Assembly (NCBI GenBank): GCA_019633425.1
Contig: WSUB01000168.1
Location: 21,728 to 85,727, forward strand
Direction: 5' to 3'
From: Tulasnella sp. 424
Lineage: Eukaryota > Basidiomycota > Agaricomycetes > Cantharellales > Tulasnellaceae
Length of the DNA stretch: 64,000 bases
Both the position numbers and the translations under genes were made by a program. The notes under the pieces were generated by a model. That model ran no database searches and was not told the DNA's origin. It was given only the letters and a program-made list of their open reading frames with translations. Positions 32,922-45,310 of this stretch are shown one piece after another. Positions within the stretch are counted from its first letter, which is position 1, and the number at the start of each line of letters is the position of its first letter.

Positions 32922-35699
32922 TAACTTGAAGGAGCAAAGCGAAGAACGACTCTGCAAGCGGTCGTCACGGTGTTGGCATAGACACGCTGGCCCTCGAACC
33001 CCCCCAACAAACCTATTCCATCTTTGGTTTTCAATCGCCACTCACCACCACCAAGGTCGCTACGCCACGAAGACGAGGTTCCCTCAACGGCTTCAGAGTG
33101 TCCTTGACGTCTTGGCGTTGAGAAGCGATAGCGTTTACCTCCTTTGAACGCACCAGGACGACTCGCCGATTTGGTTCGGCGTGGCCTATTTGTCAGATAC
33201 CCCGCCTATCGGGACTTGGGCATCCCATCGACGAAAGCCAAGACGAAAGGTCGACAGCAAACATCGCCAAAGCATTCCGAACTCTCAGAAGTTCTTTGAA
33301 AAATCCACGCACATTCTACATTTCCAACGGACCACGTTCAGGCGTGCACTGGTGTGTTCGGTCCTTTCTAGTGTCGCGAGAAACCCCCATGTTGTGGGCT
33401 CCCAGCCTTCAACTTGGCACTAAAGCTCGCGCGATTGTGATCTTCAGGGCCCCATCATCTACCCGTCGTTCTCCTACGGGACTTCTACCAAATCCTCTCT
33501 ACCCAGAAACGACTTCACCGTCCAGGTGTCATCTCAAACAAATAAGATACGGACAACGCTGGTCCCGACATTTCGAAGATAATCAATGACTCGAAGGAAG
33601 GAGACCCTGCTCGACCACCTCGCCATCACGCCGATGGACATGCTTCAGCCGCAAGAACAACGTTTTGCCGTCCGGAAAGGAGGGGACGTGGTCGGAGGCA
33701 AAGAGGAGTTATTGCAAAATTGAGGAGACAGGGATTACCAAGACTGCTTTACTAGGTTAAATGTTCCTGCGATTGCTGCCTCCAAGGCTAGAAATTTCCG
33801 GGCGAAGGAGTGGTCAACTCCTTCACCTCAATAGTTCGCGTGCTAGGGCTCCGCAAAAACCATGTATGATATACTAGACGTCGTGGCTAATGTCTAAACG
33901 GAAATGCCACTAAAGAACGGCTAGCCCAAGTACTGGCAGGCCAAAGAAATCCCTTACCGAAGCACTGGGCGCCGGGAACCGGGAAGTAAAAGAGACTTTC
34001 TGCCTTGATCACGAGACCGTGATCTCTGCAGGTTACCTTTTGGGGTTTGCGGGGTACCTTCCACTAAGGCTTAATGGGCTGCCGAGAGCGTACGCTTGGC
34101 AAAGGCAAGTTGACCGATGCGAAGGTCGAGCGGTTGTGCGCGAAATCCATGCGCAAATAGGCAGGTTGAGTGGTGCAAGGACTTGGTAAATCCCCGGGGG
34201 TCAGAGTAACCAACAAGGTTGATGTTGGCTGGTCTTGTCTAGGCGTCACTGCCAGCAAGTTAGCGATCCTGAAAATATTCATTCCGTACGCTGACGCGCT
34301 CCTTATGCCGCTGATGACAGAGGGCCCCCCTGGTTCTCTACTCCATGAGTTGAATATTTCCGCCCTTGACCTAAAAGTACTCTCTCGTTCCTCCCCTGTT
34401 TGTGTCCGTCGACGCGTTTTCACATGCATCTACCCCGCGTCAATGCACCCATGTTCTTTGCTCCTGCTCGTTGTGATGACATCACCTTAAATGGGATGGT
34501 CTCAGTCAATTCTGTAAGCTACTCACCAGTTTTGAGGGGGGTGTGGTGTGAGGCGAATCCGGGCAGACGTTTGTGCCGAGTCCTCATGCGTGAGCGGCTA
34601 GCCTCCGGCTCCAGTGTAACAATCCGAGCCAAATTCGCTATTATCAAGGTCTTGTTTCCTGTCCCAGAGGCAGACTTTCAGCTCATGCTCTGCGGCGAAG
34701 GCACTTTTCGAGTATGGATCGCATAGCAGGTGTGTATAGTGTGATGGACAACAAATTGTTTGCGAGAACCTCCCTGAATCGCAATTTCGACTGGTCTCCT
34801 GATCCATCACCTACGTCCTCAGCTCCTTTCTCGTATCACGACCAACGCCCACTCACCTCTCATCTCCACCTGATTTCCTTCTGGTTTCTCGAGGAAAAAT
34901 CACGTTCCACTGCAGACTGGATGAAGGGGAATCCAAACCCGCTCGACTGCACTCACCGTCCTCCGAGCTGGGCAAGAAGTTGGTGCTCATCAATTCCATG
35001 CCAACCAATGCTAAATGTCGACACGTCTACATCCAAATAGATGGCGCGTTTTCTCGCAAAAGATTGCAATGGACAGCTACGACACTTTCCGGCATCTCCC
35101 GATATTATGACATAAATTCATGTCTCGAGCGCCCCAGGATGTGAACAGTCCTCAAGTTTGATACCGGCCTACGCTACACTCCTACCCACCGGCGGAGGCA
35201 TAGAATAGGAAGTGCAAAGCTCAGGACGGACCCGCCGGGCACTTGACCTTTTTACGCATTCCACTGGCTCGCAAGTCGGTATGGCGGCCCTCCGACTGCA
35301 ACGGCATCTTGGTTGGTGGGTATTGCTATTCAATTCTCGCCGCGATCATTTGTCTGAACATCTATCATTGTAGTCTCTCTTGATCCGGGGGAGACGATAG
35401 GCGCCTCTACGGCCAGCCGACTGTCCTAGACCTCTTAACCTTGGAGGGAATATGTACCCTCTCATGAACCAAAACGTCGACCAAAACTGTAACCAACTGC
35501 ATTCAGTCCTCCTTCAAGTGGTAAGCAATGCTGATTGCTCATTCCATATATCAATGAAGCTGTCGCTTCCGCCGCCATCTCGTACGCCAATGATACATCC
35601 ACGGATACATCAGGCAGTTCAAACGGAAAATGCTCTCAAAATCTTGGCCGCAGTTGCTGTGCTCTGTTCCAAGAGCGACTCTCAATCTATTCCATCAAT

Positions 35700-36710
35700 C
35701 ACGAACTCGGTCTTCGTCGCAGAGTTCATCAACTACTATGGAGGGGAGAAGCGGCGCCCAATTCACGATTTACGGCCTCAAATTCAGCGGAGAACAGTTT
35801 GAAAGTCACTCTCGACCAAGAACGTCGTCTCAATATGCAGGAAGAAGGATTACAAAATGGTAAGCCGTGGCATGCGTGAAACAAAAGCCATCGGTTTCGT
35901 TGCTAAGTTCCGCGTCCGACCACCGCTCGAAAGTAGTAAGGGGTGAATTTCCCCGGGAAGCTACAAAAACAGAACAAGAACCTCTGAAGCAAGACAACTC
36001 GAGGTCAAGGCTACATATGGCGCCAGAAGGGGTTGGAGCTTTTCAAAGGGAGCTGGGAGGGGAGAAGAAACATCACACTAAGACGACCAGGTGGAATTGG
36101 AATAGAGGAAAAGGACTGGCTAAAGTCGACAATCCTCTTGAGGCCTCTTGGTGTAGATTTCGACTTCCACCTCGGCCTGTCAACCTCGTCCGACGATCTC
36201 ACCTTGTGGCTGTTCAGTACCCTCCAAGGACGCGAACTCGCAATGCAAGAACGCTGGTTCCCTGCCATCAAACGTACTATCAAGCTCGCAAATGCTGGGA
36301 CTCGCTGAACCCCTCTCGCTCTCTGCGATTTCAACAGTCCGGGGGAACCTTTCGTCGACCATTCCTATCAGGTGACTAACACTGCGGCCGGGACTATTTT
36401 CGTTTGATCGGAGGAAACGGTGAGTAATATCCATTCTCTCATACCGCCGCCTCGTGCCGACGCATTAGTATTGATCCAGGTTCAGCAACCGACCTCACGC
36501 CCGAAGTAATCGCTCTGCCAAAACCATTACATCATTTTTCAGGCCATCTCCTTAACTAATCTACCCAGTCATCCATTTTCAACATTGGCATATGGCCCGT
36601 CGGTCATCCTGGACAGCCGGTCAACATGACTACGTACTTGGCGGCGGCTGCTACGGGTTTCGCTCGTCCTACCGGAAGGGACGGGGGTGGCGGCTCAATG
36701 GGAGGTATGT
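35700..36710 (+). repeat. Decayed coding-like block, copy 1
   Basis: Homologous to blocks at 43100-43930, 52780-53600, 53690-54740 and 63090-63900. The best frame here is open for 170 codons (35867-36379) and includes the shared motif HQTYYQ, about 20 residues before SGGTFRR. Other copies have stops or frameshifts in it. The family is not recognised. Confidence 0.5.
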
Positions 36711-37560
36711 AATACCTTTTATATGACTCCATTACGACTTACTCATCCCCACCTAGCGGTACCTCCTCCCGCTCTCGATCTCCTCGACCACTACCTTCTC
36801 CTAGAACTGGGTCCTCTGTCGACTGGCCCTTGGTCCAAATGGTAACTTGAAGGGGCGAAGTGATGAACGGCGCTGCAAAGCGGTCGTCGCGGTTTCGGCA
36901 CAGACTGTGACAGACATACAAGCCCTCGATCCCCAAACAGTCGGAAATCGGAACCGAAGCACATCAGTTGGCTCCACCGAGTAGAGAGCGAATCAGAGGT
37001 TGATATCTGTTTCCTAGCAACCGCTGGCGTTAAGGAAGCGTAAATAAAGCTTCAGTTAGTATGACTTGATTTCTTCCGTTAATCTAGCGAGTACCGAAAT
37101 ATAGTGAGTTAAATCGAGTTCAGTTAGCGTGGATCGCAGTTTCGCTTTGAAAAGGTCTCCGAGGGCGGCTCTTGCTGTGAGAGGAGCAACACCGAGCAAA
37201 CCGATGCACCCACGCGCGCAAAAACGAACATCGAACTTGCCTATCATATCGAGGTCCTCTCTTCCGCGAACCAGGACACTAACCCGCCTCTGGACAAGAA
37301 GCACCCCCCTATTGCTCTCAGAAAAGAAGCCTCCCAGGTTCTTGGTATCGAGAAGCTGCATGCTTAATAAGGCAGGGACGGCTTGTTCAAGCCGACTCCG
37401 GAGTAAATCCCTCTCTGAATTGATTACTTCGGACGGGAAACCCAATGATCGAGAAAGCTGTGAGGGCACATGAGGGAAATGTGCGTTTCGCGCGGAGAAC
37501 GGTGGAAGTGAGGCTTATGGACAACCTACGATTGCTTTAAAAAAACTAATTAACGTTGGA

Positions 37561-37594
37561 GCTGAGGTTGGTCCTCAAAGCTCATTCGACCCTC
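37561..37594 (+). promoter_or_regulatory. Conserved upstream block of K5
   Basis: GCTGAGGTTGGTCCTCAAAG lies 136 bp before the ATG, with TTTAAAA near 37538. It is a family-wide conserved block; the inverted repeat is nearly complete (CTGAGG/CCTCAA). Confidence 0.5.
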
Positions 37595-37696
37595 AAAAAC
37601 ACTCTGCCTCTCACCCTCTGCCAATCTATTTGGCTTCCTCGCCCCTCCAGATTTGTGATATCTCTGCATCTTCGCCTCAGCCAAACTTCATATTGG

Positions 37697-40600
37697 ATGG
37701 AGGACTCCAATTTGACGGCGCCCAAGCTCACGGACGATGCCGACCAAAAGCTAAAAAACGCTGTAAGGGTATTTCACAACTTGAGAGAACGATTACTGAT
37801 ATACCATATTTAAGCGAGATATTCTTAGCAAGCTGCCGTGTCGAATCAATCCCGCCAGAATCAAAATGACCGACACCCAAACGGGTAAAAAGGGAGGTCA
37901 AGGCGTCGTTGTCGTTGGAACACTCAGTCCCCCGGAAGCATTGAAAAAATGGTTGCCTGAACTAAAAGTGGCTGTGAAGAAGCTTGAATGGAGGCGGGAG
38001 GATGCGGAAGAGTCCGCAAAGTTTCTCAAGGTATCGTCGGCCGCATCGACTGTTTTCATAGTTCTAACTGCTCCTCTTAGTCTTTCGTCAACGAACTCAG
38101 TCTGATGGAATCGATTTTCCACCCTAACATTATCATGCTCATCGGATTTGTCGAAGACCTGCAGAAAGGAGACGCTTGGTTGGTTTTGCCTTGGGAAGGA
38201 AATGGCAACGTTCGAGAATTTTTGCAGTCCGGCGAGTGGGATATTCCAGAACGTATATCTCTGGCGAGTGCGATCCATAATGCTACGGAATACTTTAGTC
38301 ATTGAGCTTTTGGTATCTATAGATTCAAGATACAGCAAAGGGACTGGAGTACTTGCATAGCCGACAACCCCCGATTTGTCACGGTGACCTCAAATCTGTG
38401 AGTCCCCCAGGACCTTTCTTAGAACTTTCTGCCCAACCTAATTGTCTTTCAGTTAAACATCCTTGTCAACTCCTCCTATCATGCGGTTATCACCGACTTT
38501 GGGTCGGCCCGTATTAGACGAGACCTCGAACCAGAAAAAACGAACATTGGGTCGGCTGGGGCTGCGGCCTTTGAGGATAAAGCCGTCGAGTCGTGCTCCC
38601 CAGAGGTCCAGTTCAACCCTTCCACTCTGGAGCTCACCTTAACTGGGCCAAAGTACTCTCTAAGGTGGACGGCTCCCGAGGTGTTAGGGGGCGGGGCCCA
38701 GGATCTACCCAGCGACATGTGGGCGTTGGGGTGGGTTGGCTGGGAGGTGAGTACAGCTTGGCTCAGTTGATGTTCACCGTGTCATAACTCCCAATCGTGG
38801 TTCATTTCAGACTGTAACTGGTAAAATCCCCTTCGAAGATCTCAATCGCGAGTCGGTTATTATAGTCCATGCGATCAAAGGGAAATTCCCCGCGATTCGG
38901 CAAGATCCCGACCTGTCCCTTGTTCTCCAGCTCTGCAGTCTGATGACGGATTGTTGGGTCTCAGATCCAGCGAAAAGGATCCAAGCTTCGACCTTTCAGC
39001 TAAAGGTTGACAAGATGGTGAGCGCCTTTCCGAGAGAGCGTAACGTAACCGATTCTGAAATTACCCTCTGGAAGCCTTCCATGATGCCTTCAGGCTATAC
39101 GGCCGGTGGTCAGAAAGTCCGGTCGGCGGGCCTGCTGCTTGAGCTCGGGAGAATATACAACGCTCAGAGCGATGCAGCAACGGCCGAGTCACACTTCCGG
39201 TCAGCCCTAGATGTCGCGACTGGCACCAAAGATAACTTGGCGAAGGCAAATGCCTTGTTGTGCCTTGGGGATGCCCTCCGCACTCAGTCGAGGTATTCGG
39301 AGGCGGAGAAGGCTTTGACAGAAGCACTCGAGATCCACTCTCGCAACGGCAATGACCTGGGGGCCGCAAACGTATTGAACGACCTGGGGTATATTTGTCA
39401 CGCTCAGTCGAGGAACCGGGAGGCGGAGAAGGCTTTCACGGAAGCGCACGATATCTACTCTCGCATTGGCGATGACGTGGGTGCCGCAAACGCGTTGCAA
39501 GGCCTGGGGAATATTTATCGCGCCCAATCGAAGTATCGGGAGGCGGAGAAGGCTTACACGGAAGCGCACGAGGTCCACACTCGCATCGGGAGTGACATGG
39601 GTGCTGCAAATGCGTGGACCGGCCTGGGGGAAATTTATTGGGTTCAGTCGAGGAAGCGGGAGGCGGAGAAGGCTTTCACGGAAGCGCACCAGACCCACTC
39701 TCGCATCGGGCATGACATGGGTGCTGCAAACGCGCTGCTCGGGCTAGCGAATATTTATCGCACCCAGTCGCGGTATCAGGAAGCGGGGAAGGCTTTGACA
39801 GAAGCACACGAGATCCACTCTCGCATCGGCAATGACCTGGGTGCCGCAAACGCATTGCATTGCCTAGGACAAACATATTACGCCCAGTCTATGTATCGGG
39901 AGGCGGAGAAGGCTTTCACGGAAGCTCACGAGATCCACACGCGCAGCAACGGTGATCTGGGTGCCGCAAATGCGCTGGACGGGCTGGGAAAAATATACCA
40001 CGCTCAGTCGAGGTATCGGGAGGCGGAGAAAGCCTACACGGAAGCGCACGAGATCTGCTCTCGCATCGGCAACGACACCGGTCTTGCGAACGCGTTACTC
40101 GGCTTAGGGAATATCCATCACGCTCATTCGAGGACCAGCGACGCTGAAAAGGCTTTTACAGACGCCCACAACATCTACTCCCGCATTGGAGATGCCCTTG
40201 GCGCCGGGAACACTTTACACTGTCTCGGATTGCTTTATAGTGACCAGCGCAGATACGACGAGGCCGAGGCGTCCTACCGCCGAGCAGCCGCGTCTTATAG
40301 CCATGCTGATTCGAGTCACAGCCGAGCCCGAACACTATTAGCCCTCGGCAGGTCCCTTCATAGGCAGCGCAGATACACCGAGGCGGAGGAGGCTGCCACC
40401 GAAGCCCATGCCATTTGGATCAGCCTTGGCAACGAGGAAGGTCAAGCGGTCGCTCGGTTCCTTTTATCCCTGGTCTTCAAGTCTCAATCAAAGAGCGATG
40501 CAGAAAAGGACGCGCTGATTCAGGCCGAAGCTCTACTTTCCCGAACCAATAATCATACAGATCGCGCAAAGGCATTGGATTGGCTCGGCAATGTGCACCT

Positions 40601-40967
40601 CGCGCAAGGAACGTATGACGAGGCCGAGGAGTGTTACCGCCTTGCTCGGGCTATATTCTCAAGCACGGGTGACGCTCGCGGTGAAGCCTCCGAGTTATTC
40701 AGTCTTGGCAGGTTGTACTTCCGCCAGGAGCGACACGAAGAGGCGGAGGAGTACTTGGCCGACGCGTGTGCAGCATTCGCTAGGATTGCAGATGTGGAGG
40801 GTAAAGCCGAGGCGTTGGATGGACTGATTGGACTATACGTTTTGCAAAACAGGTTCGTCGATGCGAGAGCTGCTTGTGTGGAAGCTCGCGAAATCTACGC
40901 GCAAACGGGCCGACCCATGAGTGGGATCTGTAAAACGACTTGGGAATTCCTCGAGGCTCTGGTTTAA
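37697..40967 (+). CDS. K5: TKL protein kinase-TPR, most diverged array member, GC-AG intron
   Basis: A 977-residue model. Exons: 37697-37762, 37815-38030, 38081-38263, 38323-38397, 38453-38746, 38811-39017, 39075-40967. The leader starts MEDSN rather than MADSD. Kinase residues are retained (VAVKKL, HGDLKSLN, DFGSAR, WTAPEV). Intron 3 begins GCGAGT where all paralogues have GTAAGT or GTGAGT, so it is a GC-AG intron; the exon boundary is fixed by the conserved 183 nt exon. Intron 6 (57 bp) has no stop, so retention would stay in frame. There are about 15 TPRs: one divergent, eight semi-homogeneous (39246-40205), six diverged. These repeats differ from each other more than in K3, K4, K6 or K7, suggesting weaker or older homogenisation. 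The C-terminus is shorter (ends EALV). Confidence 0.9.
39246..40205 (+). repeat. 120-bp tandem TPR-coding array in K5, 8 units
   Basis: Eight units of exactly 120 bp. Position 5-9 pairs: L-D, N-Y, Q-N, T-E, L-N, H-Q, D-K, L-N. There is more variation outside these positions than in the sister genes. Confidence 0.9.
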
Positions 40968-43099
40968 CCAATCGGATCGATGTTGGCGGGTCCTGTCCGG
41001 TCACAGCGGCCCACGACTTTGTGACGAGGTAGGTACTAATGGGTCCCTAAGCCGAACCGCACTTCACCTGGCTCATGATTCTCGTTCGTCAGACGATTCC
41101 CGGATTTTCTTCAGGGGTTTCTAGTAGACATCTCTATGTCTCATGTCGCTCATTGTATTGCAAACACCTCTTCTTATATTTTGCCGTTCATGTTTTGTAC
41201 ATCCAACCTTTTCGCAGCACGCGTTCTCTCGTCTTCTCTTAGTTAAATGACACTTCTTCCTCTCGACATTCGTCCAAGGATCCTAGTCGGGCGACGTCCA
41301 ATACTCTCAAGGGTGCAACGATAGTCTCCGCACTCAAACGTAGTCCTTGACGTGGCGCACGCTGATCATTAAATCGGATCCGGACAACATTTTGGGGAAG
41401 AGATTTTCGAACTGTCATCCCATCCCCTCCAGCGTGCTTCGCAAAGCTGGGGCTGATCCCCTTCGTCGCGAAGCCGGTCCTATGAATCCATGCGTCATAA
41501 AAGAAGTCCAGATATCGTGCCTACTAATTATCACCTGAATCCACTCTAATACATTACTATCACATTGGCTCCTTACTATTCATCGTCGAAAAAGTTACTA
41601 TGTTGATGCATATGGGGTTTATATTCCTCTACTTGCCTGCCACCGTTCCATCCGCTTTGACATCTCGACTACCTTCCGCGATGATTTCTTCCTATGCCCA
41701 TTTGAAGCTAGCGACCGCAGACGTCAAGAATTGGAACCACCAAGATGTCTTTCTAGAATGTCCTCTCAGACGTCATTATGCGGGTGATAATTGCTGACCC
41801 AAATATTTCCTTGCACACGATAGACTGTTTTTGATGAGAATTTGGCGTCCTGGCACTCTAACTCAGATGCCAATGTATAGCGGCCTTCTCGCAGCCAGCT
41901 AGCTAACATCGCGGCGCACTAGGTTGCTAGTGACGGGACTCGGATCTTTGCCGCGAGCGACTTGTGTCCCTAGCTGAGTTCGACCTTCGAGTGCCCTTCA
42001 CTGTGACGGGGGACGAGGCTAGAAGTGATCGGTCGAATTCCGATGAAGGGAGTTGACGTCCGAACGTGACTCGTCAATTCGTGGGGGTTATAATCCCTTT
42101 TCCGGCCTTGTGGACTGAATTTGGAAGTGGAACGCCGTAATCGCACATTACTGTAATCTCTTTCTGGATTCAATTGGGAAGTGGAATGACGCCACCGCAC
42201 ATATTGCATTGAATGCACCCAAGTCGTCTGGTCCACCTCTTTTCAGGTCAAGCAGACTCTGCGGGTGTTTGTGATGCGAAGAGACGTCCATCTGGTGGCG
42301 TCATCGGGGTTTGTTTGCTCAGTAAGGGCGTGCCTGAGTCTCAATATCAACTGGTGTTCCTCCTTTCCCCGCAGGATGTTGTTCCCTGCCTCTTATCGCA
42401 TTCGCCTCCCATCAACGTCTGGAGTGAAGTGTGCTCTCTAATGCGTCCCGGGTCAGACACGACACTCCTGTCTCAGTTTACGGGGACGAAAAGATCAGAC
42501 CAACCCCGCCTTGTCCTCGTCGCTCTGACACCGACGGGCGGTGGCAATCCTCAAGACAGGCTTACGCTGCAGCCCTATGCGCGCGCAGAGATAATGCATA
42601 GAACGTGCAAATGGATGCAACCGTCGTTGAACTTATCAACTCCTCATTCCGCTAGTCGGCGCAGCTTCTGCAAGAGAGTTAGTCGCTACTCCATCGCTAC
42701 TCTCGATGGCAGCGGCATCCAGGTAGGTTAATCTATCCCATTAAACTTACTCGCATCGAATACTTGCTGACTAGATACGCCCGCGTTTTTAGTTTTCTTG
42801 AACTGTGGAAGAAGATAGTACTATCGACTACTCCGTGCATGTTCGCTGTCCGCTGTTCGAACGGCAGCCAGGGTTCTCGATTCCTCGGGTCTAGATGAAC
42901 CCCTCCACCGACTCGCGGACTGAATGCCAATCAACTTCCACGGCTAATGTTGCGCTCTTCTCAAGTCGTAAGTAGTTTTGATGGCTTATTCTTCCTCATC
43001 ACTGAACTTTTCGCCAGCCGGGACGGCTTTCAGCGACGAGATGCATGCGGATACTTTTGTCATCTCAACCAGCCTAGGATTGCTCGCAATTTTCTGGCA

Positions 43100-43930
43100 C
43101 AAGCAACTACACCCTGCTTGAAGTGTGGCGTCCCGACAAATTCCGCCAACAAGCAGAGCCCGGATTGAGCCTCTGAGGCGGGACGACTTGAGACCATGGC
43201 CACATACGACACCAGGAGGGTTTGGGTTCAAGACCGCCTGGAAGGGACCCAAGAGGAGAGGGAGGAACGACACGCGGAGACGAGGAGGTCGAATGGAAGA
43301 AAGAGAACGGATAAAGTCGAAGACCCTCTTAAGGCCACTATGTGAAGATTTTGATGTCCATCTCCTTAAACCTTCGTCCGTCGATCTCACCTTCCAACCG
43401 TCCAGTACTCACCAACAAAGAATGCGATCTAGCAGCGCAACGACATTGGTTCCCTGACACCAAACCTACTACCAAGTTCACGAGTACTGGAACCCGCTGC
43501 CTGTTCTTGCTCTCTGCGATTCGGCAATGGCACTCTGGGGGACCTTTCGTCGAACCTCTCTTCCTTCGCGACCCACGCTACGACCTGCGTTGTTCGCGTT
43601 CGGTCCTAGGGAGCGGTGAGTAAGACCAAATTTCCCATACCACCTAGCGCTTGATTTTGTGCTGACACGTTGTTCCTGATCCAGAAGCCGGTCACGTCCG
43701 AGCAACCGCTCTCCTGAGCCATCACACCCTCTTTCGCACATCTCCTTAACCACTCTGCTCAAAGTTCCATTTCAACAACGGCGTGCCGCCCGTCGATTAT
43801 GCTGGACGAGTTAATCCCGAAATATGGCGGCGGTCATCCAAACATCCCGCTCGTCCTGCCGGACGACAAGGGGAGCGGCTCGACTTGGAAGATGGTCGGT
43901 TCCAAAGTGAGCGATCGGGTGAGGGCGTTG
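43100..43930 (+). repeat. Decayed coding-like block, copy 2
   Basis: Contains the HQTYYQVHEYWN motif in the frame shared with the other copies, interrupted by a stop just before it. It is followed by a donor-like GTGAGT at about 43616 and by the ATTATGCTGGACGAG block (43797 on). Confidence 0.5.
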
Positions 43931-43979
43931 GGAGGTCGTAGAGAATTTAAGGTTGGGAGGGAGATCTCATTGCCGACGG

Positions 43980-45310
43980 GGGTTCTTCCAAATTCAGTTT
44001 CCGCATCTGGGAGTTTCGGGAATCAGACCGTAGCCCTTTCAATCGATTTCATGCGGAGCTCGCGCCAAAGAAGGCTACGAAGATTACGGACGAGAAGCAA
44101 TTTCCCCCCCAACCTGAATACCGTAACCCCCACGTTTGCCGATAGCCAGTTTGGCGATTTCAAGCTCGAGGCTGGGAGTCTCCCGGACGGAAGTGGGTTT
44201 CCGCGAAGCTCGTAGACGACACATCCCCATTCGATCAGACCCCCTATACTTCGTCGTCGATTGCTTGGGGTATTGCAATCGTTCACAACGCAGTCCCGGC
44301 CGGCCGCTTACGTCCTCGGATGGATTTTCACTGCTTCCAACCACGCTCAAGCGAGAACGGACCCCGAGTGTCGCACCTTCCGGTGCTATCGAAGAATCGG
44401 AAGTTGGGGCCGTACCTTCGGTGGAACATCAGCGCTTTTGCACCAACATCAAGCGGCCGGTTTGGGACAACAGCATAGAACTGCTCTGGTGGAGGATGAA
44501 TCGGGGGAAGCATAGCGCGAACGGTGGAGTTGGCCGTGGTTCCAGTTTGGGAGATGTAAGGTCGACTCCGCATCGTCAAGAACGTCGCATATGTGGATTT
44601 CTTGGGAAGGTTTTGGGCCCTTCTTTCGATCGCCTAACCCCACCTACGAATACATATGTCGTCCAAACACTGGTGACGTGAGTTAGCAATCCATGTAGCA
44701 TGAATGTTCATACTCATCAGGTCGTTCACTCGCAACTTTCGGGTTATAGTGACCAATGTGTACCAATCTGATCTCCACCAACCGGAGGGTCGCTGTCAAC
44801 ATTTCCTCTCCATATCCGTCCAGCGGAGCAGCGGGCTCCTGGTCAAACCTTCTCCCCAAAGTTATCGAAATATCACATCCGCTCTATTTACTGCAAGCTT
44901 TTCCATCTCGGCGCCTGGTCTCGGCGGCAACGTCCGGCCCTCCGTACTCTGGGCGGATCTGCGAAGAATCCGAAGGGACCTTCGCCCACAATTGGGAATG
45001 TTTTCGGGGGCATTCGGCTTGCGCAGGAGGGTAGCCTTGCTTTGGTTCCGCACAAAGAAAGCGAAGATGTAGACTGGGGTTTACGGAGTGATTCAATCCA
45101 GTTACGGGAACAGCATATTAGCACAACGGGGCATCCACAACTTCGAACCTGCCATCGCCATTAGGGGACGAGTGCCGCTCTCCTCGCTCTTCGCTTCCAC
45201 GCCTGAACCCATGGGTGGGGAGAGGATCGAGGTCGGGAAATTGGGGCTGGTAGCCATGCGAGACTCTCAAGCTTCCTTCCCCGCAAGTCCAGCGCTCTAT
45301 CTGCTGTCAT
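43980..45310 (+). repeat. Decayed coding-like block B, copy 1
   Basis: Aligns over its length with 54780-55810. Shared pieces include GFREARRRH, a hydrophobic segment and GTWSNL/GSWSNL followed by IEI-HPL. Reading frames are broken here (stop and frameshift near 45030-45070). The hydrophobic segments suggest a former membrane protein, but I do not recognise it. Confidence 0.45.

Larger units (their letters stand above)
30668..37696. other. Spacer K4-K5: homologous unit DNA, one MITE, decayed blocks
   Basis: The 3' flank (30664-30890) matches the other units, but about 650 bp present in the K3 spacer is deleted at about 30885-30890. A poly-C run (31643-31657) and a (GC)n(AC)n tract (31926-31944) are present. 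A MITE sits at 32521-32921. 32924-33720 aligns with 24225-24960. 35700-36710 carries decayed coding-like blocks also found in the later spacers. 36763-36850 repeats the sequence that surrounds the MITE, without it. No intact gene is supported. Confidence 0.6.
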
